The notes: generated from the sequence alone by a model not told the origin. Numbered from the stretch's first letter, positions 26,531-34,830 are shown. The stretch: DNA of 64,000 bases from Pectobacterium wasabiae CFBP 3304 (GCF_001742185.1 NZ_CP015750.1:1798001-1862000), one strand, 5' to 3'. Numbers and translations are program-made.

Positions 26531-27043
26531 ATGCTTATGAGAACGTTCAGCCATTTAAATCTTGGGGTACAGGATAGCGGCTTAATAGCCAGAAGTGCGT
26601 TAAGCCTCTATTCTCCGGTACGGCATCGGGGTGGGGCTTTTGCTGGTGGTGAAGATCAGCAAATAGATGAACAGGAGAGGCAACCACAGCATTCCAACGC
26701 ACATTGGATAGCGGTTAGCCAGGAAGCAAAAAGTAACCCCATATTCGCACTCAAGCTGATTAAACGGGGTAAGCCGTACCAGCAGGCTATCGATATTCTG
26801 TCAGTAAGCCATCGGCACCTCAGCCATTACACCAAACGTAAAATGATTGCGGCTTATCCTGGCTGGGAATGTCTGGATACGGAAGATCGTAATATGGCGG
26901 CGTTTATATACAGTTCTCTGAATAATGATGCCAATGGATATCGTGCTGGTTTTAACGCTGCGCTGGTGGCATTAGAGAAATGTGTCGAGCCACTCACCGC
27001 TGAGGATTTTATTTCAATATCATCTTTGAGACAGGGGCAGTAA
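26531..27043 (+). CDS. Unknown satellite protein, paralogue 2
   Basis: A 170-residue protein. Residues about 55-165 align with the preceding gene: QHSNAHWIAVSQEAKSNPIF and ALKLIKRGKPYQQ; PGWECLDTEDRNMAAFIYSS; DANGYRAGFNAALVALEKCV; EPLTAEDFISI. The charged C-terminal tail of the first copy is missing. Starts are ATG 26531 or 26537. It stops one base before the GTG of the tape-measure-like gene, so it is in the same coupled set. Function unknown. Confidence 0.6.
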   Translation: MLMRTFSHLNLGVQDSGLIARSALSLYSPVRHRGGAFAGGEDQQIDEQERQPQHSNAHWIAVSQEAKSNPIFALKLIKRGKPYQQAIDILSVSHRHLSHYTKRKMIAAYPGWECLDTEDRNMAAFIYSSLNNDANGYRAGFNAALVALEKCVEPLTAEDFISISSLRQGQ

Positions 27044-28810
27044 GTGGGTAATTCCTTTGATTTTGAGCTTAAAGCTAATGAGCAGGTTAGCGCTTCTATC
27101 GCCCGCATTGAAGCGGCGGCCCGGCAATTAGAGCCAGTTCTTGATGATGCCCGCGATAAACTTAAGTTAGGTGGCGATACGTCACGGCAAGAGTTGGATG
27201 AACTTGGCGGTAAATTCGAGAAACTATCCCGTCACGCTAGAGACGGTGTTCAGTTTGTTGGCGATCTGGTCCCCCCACTGAAAATGGTGGGGGGGTTAAC
27301 GCTTGGGCTGGGGGGGGCCGCTACGGTTATCAATGTTATTAAAAATAACCTGAAAGAGTTTGCAGATTACGGTTACCGGATTGATACCACCGCGAAGAAT
27401 GTCAGTATGACTGCCCACGCCTTTCAGGAGCTTACCGGAGCCATGATTGAAAATGGCAGCACTCGTGAGGCATCCGAAGGGGCAATAAACGATTTATTCA
27501 CAAAAGCAACTGATGGCTTATGGGGGGATAACAACGCTTTTAAGTCAAATTTGATGCAAATGGGCATTGACATACATAAAACAAAAGAGGGGCTAGCAGA
27601 TGTAGGGCGCTTGGCAGATGATCTTAACCGAGTGCTGCAATCAATGCCCCCCGGACTTCAGGCGTTATATATCAATAAACTTGGGTTGTCTCCAGAACTA
27701 TTAAGTTTATTCCGAAACTCAGCGGATGAGGTGCAGCGACTTAAAGATCAGGCGCAGCGTGATGGGCTAATTCTTAGTGATAAAGAAATCCAGAACGCCG
27801 TAGCGTTCAAGCAGCAACTTAACCAAATAGGTGCTCGGTTTGATGGGTTAATCCTCAAGTCTCAGGCTTTACTTGGCGGAAGTGGTGAATCACCCGCAGC
27901 AAAAGCACTAAAGGAAAGTAAAAAGTACGAAAAAGACAGTGAAAATAATTTTTATCATGGTGATAAGCAACAGGATATTTTACATCGAGCACGACGTGAT
28001 GAGGAGTTTAAGAACTCCTTAACATTCAAAGAAGGGCTTGAATTAGCGCTCGGTAGGCCTGGGGATGTTTTACAGGACAAGTTAAACCGTAAATATTCTG
28101 AAAGTTGGCAGTCTCAACATGAAAAGATAATTAACCCAACAGATAGAGCGCTAGGAAATACACCAGAACAAAAACATCTTTCAACGTTGGAAGCTAAACA
28201 CAAACTCCCTTCAGGTATTCTTGATAATGTGTGGGATGCTGAATCTTCTCGTGGAAAAAATCTGTTATCGCCCAAAGGCGCTCAAGGCCCATTCCAGTTT
28301 ATGCCAGCTACTGGCAGAGATTATGGGCTTAATTCGTCAGGTGATCGAATGGATTTTCACAAATCGAGTGAGGCCGCAGCACGCTACTTGTCAGATTTAC
28401 TCAAAATGTTCGATGGCGATGTGAAGAAGGCCCTTGCCGCATATAACTGGGGACCTGGGCGGGTTCGTGATTATGGCTTGGGGCGTGCGCCAAAGGAAAC
28501 CAGAGATTATCTGCATAAAACAATGCCGGGCTTGCCATCATATTTCTATCAACAAGATGGTGATTTGGAAATGGATGGCAGCGTTAACCGAAATTCATCA
28601 TCAATATTCAGTAATCAGTCCTCTCAAGGTAATAGTGATGTTGCTGATGCCAGTAAGGATTTGATCTCAGCGCTATCTACACTTAATCAAACTTTGCAAG
28701 ATGGCCCAATGCAGATCGAAATATCAATGATTGATAACAAAACAGGAGAACGGCGAACGTTATCCAGTGGTAATGGCGGGAGAATAACAACACCGCTGCA
28801 ATTTTCGTAA
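27044..28810 (+). CDS. Short tape-measure-like protein with lytic transglycosylase domain
   Basis: A 588-residue protein starting with GTG directly after its neighbour. Residues 10-75 form a coiled coil (QVSASIARIEAAARQLEPVL); 80-105 are hydrophobic (MVGGLTLGLGGAATVINVI); then SMTAHAFQELTGAMIENGST, a pattern common in tail tape-measure proteins. Residues about 380-505 are an SLT-type transglycosylase: catalytic Glu near 399 in WDAESSRGKN, then GPFQFMPATGRDYGL, ARYLSDLLKMF and AAYNWGPGRVRDYGL. It would open peptidoglycan during DNA entry. It is much shorter than usual tape-measure proteins, and could instead be an ejection protein. Confidence 0.75.
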   Translation: MGNSFDFELKANEQVSASIARIEAAARQLEPVLDDARDKLKLGGDTSRQELDELGGKFEKLSRHARDGVQFVGDLVPPLKMVGGLTLGLGGAATVINVIKNNLKEFADYGYRIDTTAKNVSMTAHAFQELTGAMIENGSTREASEGAINDLFTKATDGLWGDNNAFKSNLMQMGIDIHKTKEGLADVGRLADDLNRVLQSMPPGLQALYINKLGLSPELLSLFRNSADEVQRLKDQAQRDGLILSDKEIQNAVAFKQQLNQIGARFDGLILKSQALLGGSGESPAAKALKESKKYEKDSENNFYHGDKQQDILHRARRDEEFKNSLTFKEGLELALGRPGDVLQDKLNRKYSESWQSQHEKIINPTDRALGNTPEQKHLSTLEAKHKLPSGILDNVWDAESSRGKNLLSPKGAQGPFQFMPATGRDYGLNSSGDRMDFHKSSEAAARYLSDLLKMFDGDVKKALAAYNWGPGRVRDYGLGRAPKETRDYLHKTMPGLPSYFYQQDGDLEMDGSVNRNSSSIFSNQSSQGNSDVADASKDLISALSTLNQTLQDGPMQIEISMIDNKTGERRTLSSGNGGRITTPLQFS

Positions 28811-28863
28811 ATACATAAATCATTATGGGTAATGACGAAATTTAATTACTTTTAGGTGGTGAT

Positions 28864-29526
28864 ATGTCTGGCTTGAAAGAGTTATCGGCTCAACTGCAAA
28901 GAATAAAGAAACAGATTCCATTCGCTACCGCTCAGGCATTGACGAGCGTTGCCCGAAAGATAGCGGACGCACAAAAAACGGCGATAAAGCGGAATTTAAA
29001 CAACCCCACTCCATTCACTATTAACTCTGTGCGATCAACCGGCGCTCGAAAAAATAACCTCACAGCAAAGGTGCTCGTGATGGATACCGCAGCCAATTAT
29101 ATTGAGCCGTTTGAATTCGGTGGTAAGCATAAGTTAAATAGTCAGGCGTTGCTTAACCCTAAGAACATCAAACTGAATCAGTACGGAAACCTGCCGCGCA
29201 ACAAAATGTCGCAACTCAAAGCCAAGCCTGATGTGTTCATTGGTGAAGTAACAACAAGGTATGGCGAAAAGGTTAATGGTGTCTGGCAACGAAAAAAAGC
29301 CCAAAAGCTCAAAAAGGGAAAGGTGAAGCGTCGTAAGCGCTCTGCTAACGGTACAAGGCAGGCGCGTCTACAGCAACGGTCACCGAAGTTATTAATTCGT
29401 TTTGGTGATGCTTTGTCGGTTAAACCTACGTTGGGTTACATGGACAGAGCTAACACGATGGCGGCAGCATTGATGCCGGGTGAGTTGAGTCGGGCGATAG
29501 CAGAAGCGATGAGGACGGCGAAATGA
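28864..29526 (+). CDS. Minor tail protein-like (GPZ-type) satellite protein
   Basis: A 220-residue basic protein with AGGTGGTG before ATG 28864. The N-terminal segment (LKELSAQLQRIKKQIPFATA, QALTSVARKIADAQKTAIKR) and the following FTINSVRSTGARKNNLTA, ANYIEPFEFGGKH resemble the family of lambda-type minor tail protein Z, a tail-completion or attachment component. The region 140-175 is lysine/arginine-rich (KAQKLKKGKVKRRKRS) and may bind nucleic acid. It follows the tape-measure-like gene and precedes the cos-like site. No other tail gene is present. Confidence 0.6.
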   Translation: MSGLKELSAQLQRIKKQIPFATAQALTSVARKIADAQKTAIKRNLNNPTPFTINSVRSTGARKNNLTAKVLVMDTAANYIEPFEFGGKHKLNSQALLNPKNIKLNQYGNLPRNKMSQLKAKPDVFIGEVTTRYGEKVNGVWQRKKAQKLKKGKVKRRKRSANGTRQARLQQRSPKLLIRFGDALSVKPTLGYMDRANTMAAALMPGELSRAIAEAMRTAK

Positions 29527-29563
29527 TGGCATCAAATGACAACAGTTATCATCTAGAAAAAAT

Positions 29564-29811
29564 GGGTCCTTCCTGGCACTTTTGTAAAGCACGGGCATTG
29601 CGCGCCGCGTTGTTTCACTAGCTATCAACTTTTGAATTTGATTCACACTTTACACTTCACAGTTTTGTTGATGGATTGTTGCAAGTCCTTGGTGGCAAGG
29701 CGTAGCGGGGAAATAGAACAGTATTTGCTTCACAGTTTGATTCACACTTTTCATTAAAAAGTGTGAATCCTTCACAGATTTTAGTGTGCACAAGTGTGAA
29801 GGGTTCACACT
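29564..29811 (+). other. Candidate cos packaging site: cosQ-like motif plus TTCACA repeat array
   Basis: GGGTCCTTCCTGGC (29564-29577) closely resembles the lambda cosQ sequence (GGGTCCTTTCCGG). A GC-rich patch (29591-29610) follows, where a nicking site would be. Then TTCACA(C/G)T or its complement occurs about eight times: 29642, 29656, 29729, 29741, 29758 (complement), 29771, 29792 (complement) and 29804. The array ends 25 bases before a Nu1-like small terminase gene. In lambda the order is cosQ, cosN, cosB (repeats bound by Nu1), Nu1. The nick site itself cannot be placed by eye. Confidence 0.6.
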
Positions 29812-29835
29812 CTGCCTGTCAGAGGGAATATTTTT

Positions 29836-30417
29836 ATGTTGATGTCAGTAAGCCAGTACGCCGAACATGCCGGGATGAGTCGCCGGGCATTCTATAACTG
29901 GGAGGGCAAAACGGGCTTTCCCGTGCGGGTTAGCGGTAAGGTTGATTCGGATGCCTGTGACGCTTATCTGTCTCGGTATCGTGACAGTCATGATCCGCGA
30001 GCACAGAACGCCAAGAGCAAGTCTGTGCTGGCCAGAAAGAAGAAAAAAGCAGGTAACGATCTGGTGGAAATGAGCGTCACTGAGATTAAGCGGCACCTGG
30101 CGGATTGTGTTGGTCAGGCGGTTGGCATGGATGGGCATGAACGTGCTGCACTGTCTGCTAAGGCTGTAGGCCTCTATTTGAGTGAAGGGCCGGATAACCC
30201 GCCTGTAACGTTCGGCGGCTATCGGCTGTCTATCGTCGAAACGCCGGCGTGTGAAATTGGGGAGATTATTGCTGGCGGCGCTTTTGGCCTGTCAGCTTAC
30301 GATGTGGTTTACGAGTGCCGGGATTACACTCTGACTCTCATGAGCGATGAAATAGAGGCAACGGCGATACGTGAGGTAGTTCCTTCACTGCTTTATGTTT
30401 TGGCTGATGATAATTAG
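29836..30417 (+). CDS. Nu1-like small terminase subunit
   Basis: A 193-residue protein. Residues 1-50 are the winged helix-turn-helix seen in lambda gpNu1: VSQYAEHAGMSRRAFYNWEG followed by the wing GFPVRVSGKVDSDACDAYL. A basic linker (KSVLARKKKKAG) and a C-terminal domain of about 110 residues follow; the C-terminal domain is not matched to a known oligomerisation or large-subunit contact, so it could be specialised. Satellites carry their own small terminase to redirect a helper's large terminase to satellite DNA. ATG 29836 has AGAGGG upstream; ATG 29842 is an alternative. No large terminase gene follows. Confidence 0.7.
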   Translation: MLMSVSQYAEHAGMSRRAFYNWEGKTGFPVRVSGKVDSDACDAYLSRYRDSHDPRAQNAKSKSVLARKKKKAGNDLVEMSVTEIKRHLADCVGQAVGMDGHERAALSAKAVGLYLSEGPDNPPVTFGGYRLSIVETPACEIGEIIAGGAFGLSAYDVVYECRDYTLTLMSDEIEATAIREVVPSLLYVLADDN

Positions 30418-30424
30418 ATAGTCA

Positions 30425-31108
30425 TCAATACTTGTTCTCAAATTCCTTCATTGCTTGTTTGCTTTTCTTCAACTGAATAATACGGTGATGCCATCGTTTC
30501 TTTCGTACTTCACGGAGCACCTGAAACATACCATCCTTACGTTTCAGATCATCTGTATCTGGTAGTCCTGCAAGTCGTCGCAGACGGGCTGCAAGAATGA
30601 AGGCGTTCAGCCCCACGTTGTAGCCCCGGAGCTGTAATTCCCAAAAAACAGTCGGATAATCGGGGTGTTTTTCATTAGTTAATGATGACATCAGCGCTGC
30701 GTGAATTGTTTCAAGTGAACGAAGTTTGAAGATCAGCCCAACAGGCAAATTTCGCCAGTCACCAGTCGCGCTTGATAAGTCCAGTTCAGGAAGTGGTTTT
30801 CTGCCAGCATTCATATCTATCAGCAACTGTAGTGGTAAGGAAATAAAAGCTGATGCATAGAGTTCCAGCTTAAACGCCAGCTCAGTCGCTAGATAATGAA
30901 GCTCTTTTTTTCTCTTGTCTTCCGACGCTATTTTTTCACGGCGCAGAGTAAAATGGTGCGTAAGTGCAACACCCGCAATTGCAATACATCCAGTGATAAG
31001 GCCAGTGGCAACACTACCCCATATCCCCGGCCCGTTATTGAATACCTGCACCGTAACTGGGTGTGACGCCGTTGCCGCCACGCCGCTTGCAACCTGATTT
31101 GCCAGCAT
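30425..31108 (-). CDS. Membrane-anchored protein of unknown function next to attR
   Basis: A 227-residue protein with one N-terminal membrane segment (GSVATGLITGCIAIAGVALT) after a short extracytoplasmic stretch, then a long cytoplasmic helical and basic domain (RREKIASEDKRKKELHYLAT ... KKRWHHRIIQLKKSKQAMKE). No family is recognised. It is the only leftward gene in the right third, between the terminase and attR. That border position is where satellites and prophages often keep exchangeable cargo such as superinfection-exclusion or defence genes; that role is a guess. Confidence 0.55.
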   Translation of the reverse strand: MLANQVASGVAATASHPVTVQVFNNGPGIWGSVATGLITGCIAIAGVALTHHFTLRREKIASEDKRKKELHYLATELAFKLELYASAFISLPLQLLIDMNAGRKPLPELDLSSATGDWRNLPVGLIFKLRSLETIHAALMSSLTNEKHPDYPTVFWELQLRGYNVGLNAFILAARLRRLAGLPDTDDLKRKDGMFQVLREVRKKRWHHRIIQLKKSKQAMKEFENKY

Positions 31109-31548
31109 ATTGACTTGTTCTTCCCTTCAGTTTGCTCTTCACATTACAGATTTAGAGTGCTCATCTGGAATAAATTTTCCCCCGATGAGTAACCCAAAAC
31201 GTTAGACATTGCGAACAAGCGGAGCGTCATCGCCTTCATTCTCCCCCAGATCTTACCGGGATCATTTCGGATAGCAAGAACGTAGTCGTATTTGCTGGTA
31301 ACGCTAAATTGTTTCTCATATTGATGCTTTATTTCTCATAGTATGTGGCCATAACTGGCGGGTGCAATCTCCAGTAACTGTAGCGTTAGTATGCAAAGCT
31401 AAGTCGATCGTAAAACTCTATGCCTGTCTTTTTCCACTTGCCCATTACTGGGGAGCCCTAAGCGCTCACGCGGCCTTTTTTGTTCGTGGCGTTTCTGCCG
31501 TATACTCTCCTTATCCGTTCCCCTGCTTTCATGTCTGTGCAAAAAGTG
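31109..31548. other. 440-base non-coding right end of the satellite
   Basis: No convincing gene. It includes the promoter area of the leftward membrane-protein gene. Nothing else is recognised before the arm-type repeat. Confidence 0.6.
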
Positions 31549-31569
31549 GTGGGGTAATCTGTGGGGTAA
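31549..31569 (+). repeat. Right integrase arm-type sites (two GTGGGGTAA units)
   Basis: Two GTGGGGTAA units separated by TCT, identical to 13733-13753 except for one base and in the same orientation. They lie 64 bases before the attR core. On the circular form both arm pairs would flank the core. Confidence 0.65.
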
Positions 31570-31633
31570 TAAATGAATTTTCATATGTCTATCACAGGTT
31601 AAAATCATTATAAATCAATATGGTATGTGAAAT

Positions 31634-31659
31634 ATGCTAAGTTACCGCCACAGTTTCCA
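31634..31659 (+). repeat. attR core (26-bp direct repeat)
   Basis: Identical to 13586-13611 and lying exactly at the start of the intact rlmJ coding sequence, so recombination rebuilt the gene's first nine codons. Confidence 0.9.
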
Positions 31660-32476
31660 TGCCGGCAATCACGCCGATGTGCTGAAACACACCGTTCAGA
31701 GCCTGATCATCACAGCCCTGAAAGAGAAAGAAAAACCTTTCCTGTATCTGGATACCCATGCAGGTGCCGGACGTTATCAGCTTAGCGGCCCACACGCCGA
31801 GCGCACAGGCGAGTATCTGGATGGCATCGCGAAGATCTGGCAGCGTGACGATATTCCGGCTGAACTCGAACCTTACATGCAGGCGGTGCACACCTATAAC
31901 CACAACGGACAACTGCGCTATTACCCCGGTTCTCCGCTGATTGCGCGCCAGCTACTACGCGAGTATGACAAACTCCACCTGACCGAACTGCACCCCAGCG
32001 ATTTCCCACTGCTGCGCAATGAATTTCAGAAAGATGCGCGTACCAAAGTGTTGCGTGACGATGGCTATCAGCAGTTGAAATCACAGTTGCCGCCGCTTTC
32101 TCGTCGCGGATTTGTGCTGATCGACCCGCCTTATGAGCTGAAGACGGACTATCAGGCCGTGGTCAAAGGCATTAAGGAAGGACATAAACGCTTTGGCACG
32201 GGCGTATTTGCACTGTGGTATCCCGTGGTGCTACGTCAGCATATCAAGCGCATGCTGAAAGAGCTGGAAGCCACGGGTATTCGCAACATTCTGCAAATTG
32301 AGCTGGCGGTGCTGCCGGACAGCGATCGCTACGGCATGACGGCGTCGGGCATGATTGTGATTAACCCGCCGTGGAAGCTGGCGGCGCAGATGAAGAGCGT
32401 GCTGCCGTGGCTGCATAGCGTGTTGGTGCCAGAAGGCACCGGACATACGCTGGTGGAGCAAATCGTCCCGGAATAA
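31634..32476 (+). CDS. rlmJ: 23S rRNA (adenine2030-N6)-methyltransferase RlmJ
   Basis: A 280-residue enzyme that makes m6A2030 in 23S rRNA. It contains FLYLDTHAGAGRYQLSG (SAM site near residue 40), and the catalytic DPPYE motif near 164 (VLIDPPYELK). The length matches E. coli. The first 26 bases are the attR core, so the protein is unchanged but all sequence upstream of ATG is satellite DNA. The native Shine-Dalgarno (GGAAG, at 13576-13580) is gone, and only TATGTGAAAT precedes the ATG, so initiation should be weaker; a TATAAAT (31611-31617) might give a new -10. Confidence 0.95.
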   Translation: MLSYRHSFHAGNHADVLKHTVQSLIITALKEKEKPFLYLDTHAGAGRYQLSGPHAERTGEYLDGIAKIWQRDDIPAELEPYMQAVHTYNHNGQLRYYPGSPLIARQLLREYDKLHLTELHPSDFPLLRNEFQKDARTKVLRDDGYQQLKSQLPPLSRRGFVLIDPPYELKTDYQAVVKGIKEGHKRFGTGVFALWYPVVLRQHIKRMLKELEATGIRNILQIELAVLPDSDRYGMTASGMIVINPPWKLAAQMKSVLPWLHSVLVPEGTGHTLVEQIVPE

Positions 32477-32605
32477 TACGCGGCGATTGCTGTGGGCGAC
32501 GCGGTCGGTTTTTCCTATTGTAACCATAGGTATAACCTTTATTGGTCACGTGGCTCTGGCGTTACACTCTAGGCAAATTTTATTCACTTAAGCATGGATA
32601 CACTG

Positions 32606-33958
32606 ATGACCAAACACTATGACTATCTTGCTATTGGCGGCGGCAGCGGCGGTATCGCGTCTATCAACCGCGCGGCGATGCATGGACAAAAATGTGCGTT
32701 GATCGAAGCGAAATATCTGGGCGGCACCTGCGTCAATGTCGGCTGTGTGCCGAAGAAAGTGATGTGGCATGCGGCACAGATTGCCGAAGCGATCCATCAG
32801 TACGGGCCGGATTATGGGTTCGATACCACGGTGAATCAGTTTAACTGGGGCACGCTGGTCAAGAACCGTAGCGCTTACATCGATCGCATTCACCAGTCCT
32901 ACGATAACGTGCTAGGCAAGAATAAGGTTGATGTCATCCACGGTTTTGCCCGTTTTGTTGACGCGCACACGGTGGAAGTGAACGGCGAGAAAATTACGGC
33001 TGACCATATTCTGATTGCGACGGGCGGACGCCCGGTTCACCCTAACATTCCGGGTGCGGAATACGGTATTGATTCCGACGGCTTCTTTGAACTGGATGCG
33101 CTGCCGAAGCGCACCGCTATCGTCGGTGCAGGCTATATCGCAGTGGAGATTGCTGGCGTGCTGAACGGGTTGGGCTCTGAAACCCACCTGTTTGTGCGTA
33201 AACATGCACCGCTGCGCAGCTTTGATCCGCTGATTGTCGATACGCTGGTGGAAGTGATGAACACCGAAGGGCCGACGCTGCATACTGAGTCGATCCCGAA
33301 GGCAATTGTGAAGAATGCCGATGGTAGCCTGACGCTGGAACTGGAAAACGGGCAGTCACAAACCGTCGATTGCCTGATTTGGGCGATTGGTCGTGAACCG
33401 GCGACGGATAACCTGAACCTGAGCGTTACCGGTGTGGAACTGAACGACAAAGGCTACATCAATGTCGATAAATTCCAGAACACCACCGTTCCTGGCATTT
33501 ACGCTGTCGGCGATAACACGGGAGCCGTCGAGCTAACGCCGGTTGCCGTTGCCGCGGGGCGTCGTTTGTCCGAGCGTCTGTTTAACAACAAGCCGGACGA
33601 GCATCTGGACTACAGCAACATCCCGACCGTCGTCTTCAGCCACCCACCGATTGGCACCGTCGGGCTGACCGAACCGCAGGCGCGTGAGCAGTATGGCGAC
33701 GAACAGGTGAAAGTGTATAAATCTGCCTTCACCGCGATGTATACCGCCGTTACGCAGCACCGCCAGCCGTGCCGCATGAAGCTGGTCTGCGTGGGTAAAG
33801 AGGAAAGAATCGTCGGTATCCACGGTATCGGCTTTGGTATGGATGAGATGCTGCAAGGCTTCGCGGTTGCCGTCAAAATGGGCGCAACCAAGAAAGACTT
33901 CGACAACACCGTGGCTATCCACCCAACGGCGTCGGAAGAGTTTGTGACGATGCGGTAA
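32606..33958 (+). CDS. gor: Glutathione-disulfide reductase
   Basis: A 450-residue flavoenzyme, exactly E. coli length when started at the second ATG (32606; [12 protein letters not shown]). It reduces oxidised glutathione with NADPH. Visible are the FAD site GGGSGGIAS (residues 10-18), the redox disulfide in [13 protein letters not shown] near 40-52, the NADPH-binding [11 protein letters not shown] near 175, the FAD-binding [16 protein letters not shown] near 300, and the C-terminal [12 protein letters not shown] with the active-site HPT. It lies 130 bases behind rlmJ as in E. coli, with its own promoter likely. A strong hairpin follows. Confidence 0.98.
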   Translation: MTKHYDYLAIGGGSGGIASINRAAMHGQKCALIEAKYLGGTCVNVGCVPKKVMWHAAQIAEAIHQYGPDYGFDTTVNQFNWGTLVKNRSAYIDRIHQSYDNVLGKNKVDVIHGFARFVDAHTVEVNGEKITADHILIATGGRPVHPNIPGAEYGIDSDGFFELDALPKRTAIVGAGYIAVEIAGVLNGLGSETHLFVRKHAPLRSFDPLIVDTLVEVMNTEGPTLHTESIPKAIVKNADGSLTLELENGQSQTVDCLIWAIGREPATDNLNLSVTGVELNDKGYINVDKFQNTTVPGIYAVGDNTGAVELTPVAVAAGRRLSERLFNNKPDEHLDYSNIPTVVFSHPPIGTVGLTEPQAREQYGDEQVKVYKSAFTAMYTAVTQHRQPCRMKLVCVGKEERIVGIHGIGFGMDEMLQGFAVAVKMGATKKDFDNTVAIHPTASEEFVTMR

Positions 33959-33991
33959 TCGTGCCTTACTGCTTTTCTGGAAGATGAAAAT

Positions 33992-34030
33992 ATGCTGGTT
34001 GAATAGTGAGCTATTTGGCCGGCATTTTTT
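33992..34030 (+). terminator. Rho-independent terminator of gor
   Basis: A 15-base stem with a few G-U pairs (33992-34006 with 34011-34025), loop TGAG, then TTTTT. It lies 33 bases after the gor stop. Confidence 0.8.
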
Positions 34031-34419
34031 ATGAGGGTAATAACCTGGCCTAACTGATTTTTTCAAATGGTACGTGCTCCGTTAGCGCAGTGAGCCGATC
34101 CAATCCTCGATTTTTCGCCAATAAATAGAGGGTGAATCGTTTTGAAAGTAGTTGGATAGATGACAAATAGATGCAGGCAAAATAATTTATTTAATTATTT
34201 AATTTGGTGCTAATTAATATGTCTATCTTACAATGCTTATTGTATTTTTTTCCTCTGCGGAAATATGATGCCTTATCATTTTTTCTACTAATGGAGTCTA
34301 TGGGTAGGTTGCTTGTCTTAAATCTGAAAATAATCTATAGCATGAATTGTTTCCCTATCGTTTGCGCGTTGTAAATGTGATGTCATCGAAATTACAGGAA
34401 CAACACAAGGAATGGTTCT
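34031..34419. other. AT-rich intergenic region before the Mor-family gene
   Basis: About 390 bases with no gene visible. It contains poly-T and AT-rich stretches and presumably the promoter of the rightward mor-like gene; no known box is recognised. Confidence 0.6.
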
Positions 34420-34809
34420 ATGAGCTATAAAGAAAGTGCGGCACATAATGATTTTTTCTATGGGCTTGATATAAATAAATTACCTGATCAATTTCAGGAG
34501 TTAATTAATATCATGGGGTTGGAGGATGCCTATATTTTTTCAAAAATATTTGGTGGGCAATGTAAATATATCCCTAAATCACCGAAGTGTTTTTGCTCAG
34601 ATATCAATGGGGATTCTGTAGCACGGTTATGCCAGGAATTTGGTGGTTTAAGTATCGATGTTCCCCATGCTAAAAATATTGATAGGCAGTTACGTAATCG
34701 TGAAATAATAAATTTATTAGATAGGGGGAAATCGCGGACGGAAGTTGCTAAAATATATAATCTCGGAGTAAGGCAAGTGGCTAATATCAAGAAGACCGTG
34801 TATAAATAA
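34420..34809 (+). CDS. Mor-family transcriptional activator
   Basis: A 129-residue protein, the same length as phage Mu Mor, with the Mor/C pattern: a dimerisation region (QFQELINIMGLEDAYIFSKI, then GGQCKYIPKSPKC), then a C-terminal helix-turn-helix (NREIINLLDRGKSRTEVAKI, YNLGVRQVANIKKTVY). Mor activates Mu middle genes by binding just upstream of -35. This copy stands alone with no Mu genes around, in an AT-rich island of accessory genes, and is separated from the leftward RhiA-like pair by a shared terminator. It may be a domesticated regulator of nearby genes. Shine-Dalgarno AAGGA. Confidence 0.75.
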   Translation: MSYKESAAHNDFFYGLDINKLPDQFQELINIMGLEDAYIFSKIFGGQCKYIPKSPKCFCSDINGDSVARLCQEFGGLSIDVPHAKNIDRQLRNREIINLLDRGKSRTEVAKIYNLGVRQVANIKKTVYK

Positions 34810-34830
34810 ATCTTATGAATAGCATTGATA

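Larger units (their letters stand above)
13586..31659 (+). mobile_element. Integrated phage-satellite (PICI-like) element in rlmJ
   Basis: 18.07 kb between perfect 26-bp direct repeats. The order is integrase, unknown HTH-like protein, AlpA, AntA antirepressor, divergent YlcI/YnfO pair, Icd-like operon, SF3 replication helicase, iteron array, Fic and methyltransferase cargo, tail-type genes, cos-like site, Nu1-like small terminase and a membrane protein next to attR. There is no large terminase, portal, capsid or lysis gene. Integrase, AlpA, replication protein and small terminase without virion genes is the known plan of Gram-negative phage-inducible islands. Base composition varies, with AT-rich stretches at 15.1-15.9, 22.7-25.5 and around 27.9-28.2 kb. 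The satellite status is inferred; boundaries and gene content are seen. Confidence 0.85.

Noticed and set aside
29642..29811. TTCACA/TGTGAA repeats as CRP sites
   Set aside because: Few pairs have the TGTGA-N6-TCACA spacing; the closest pair has 5 bases between arms, and most units stand alone in mixed orientation ahead of a terminase gene.
13586..31659. Complete prophage
   Set aside because: No large terminase, portal, major capsid, head completion, tail sheath or tube, or lysis gene can be seen; the gene set fits a satellite better.
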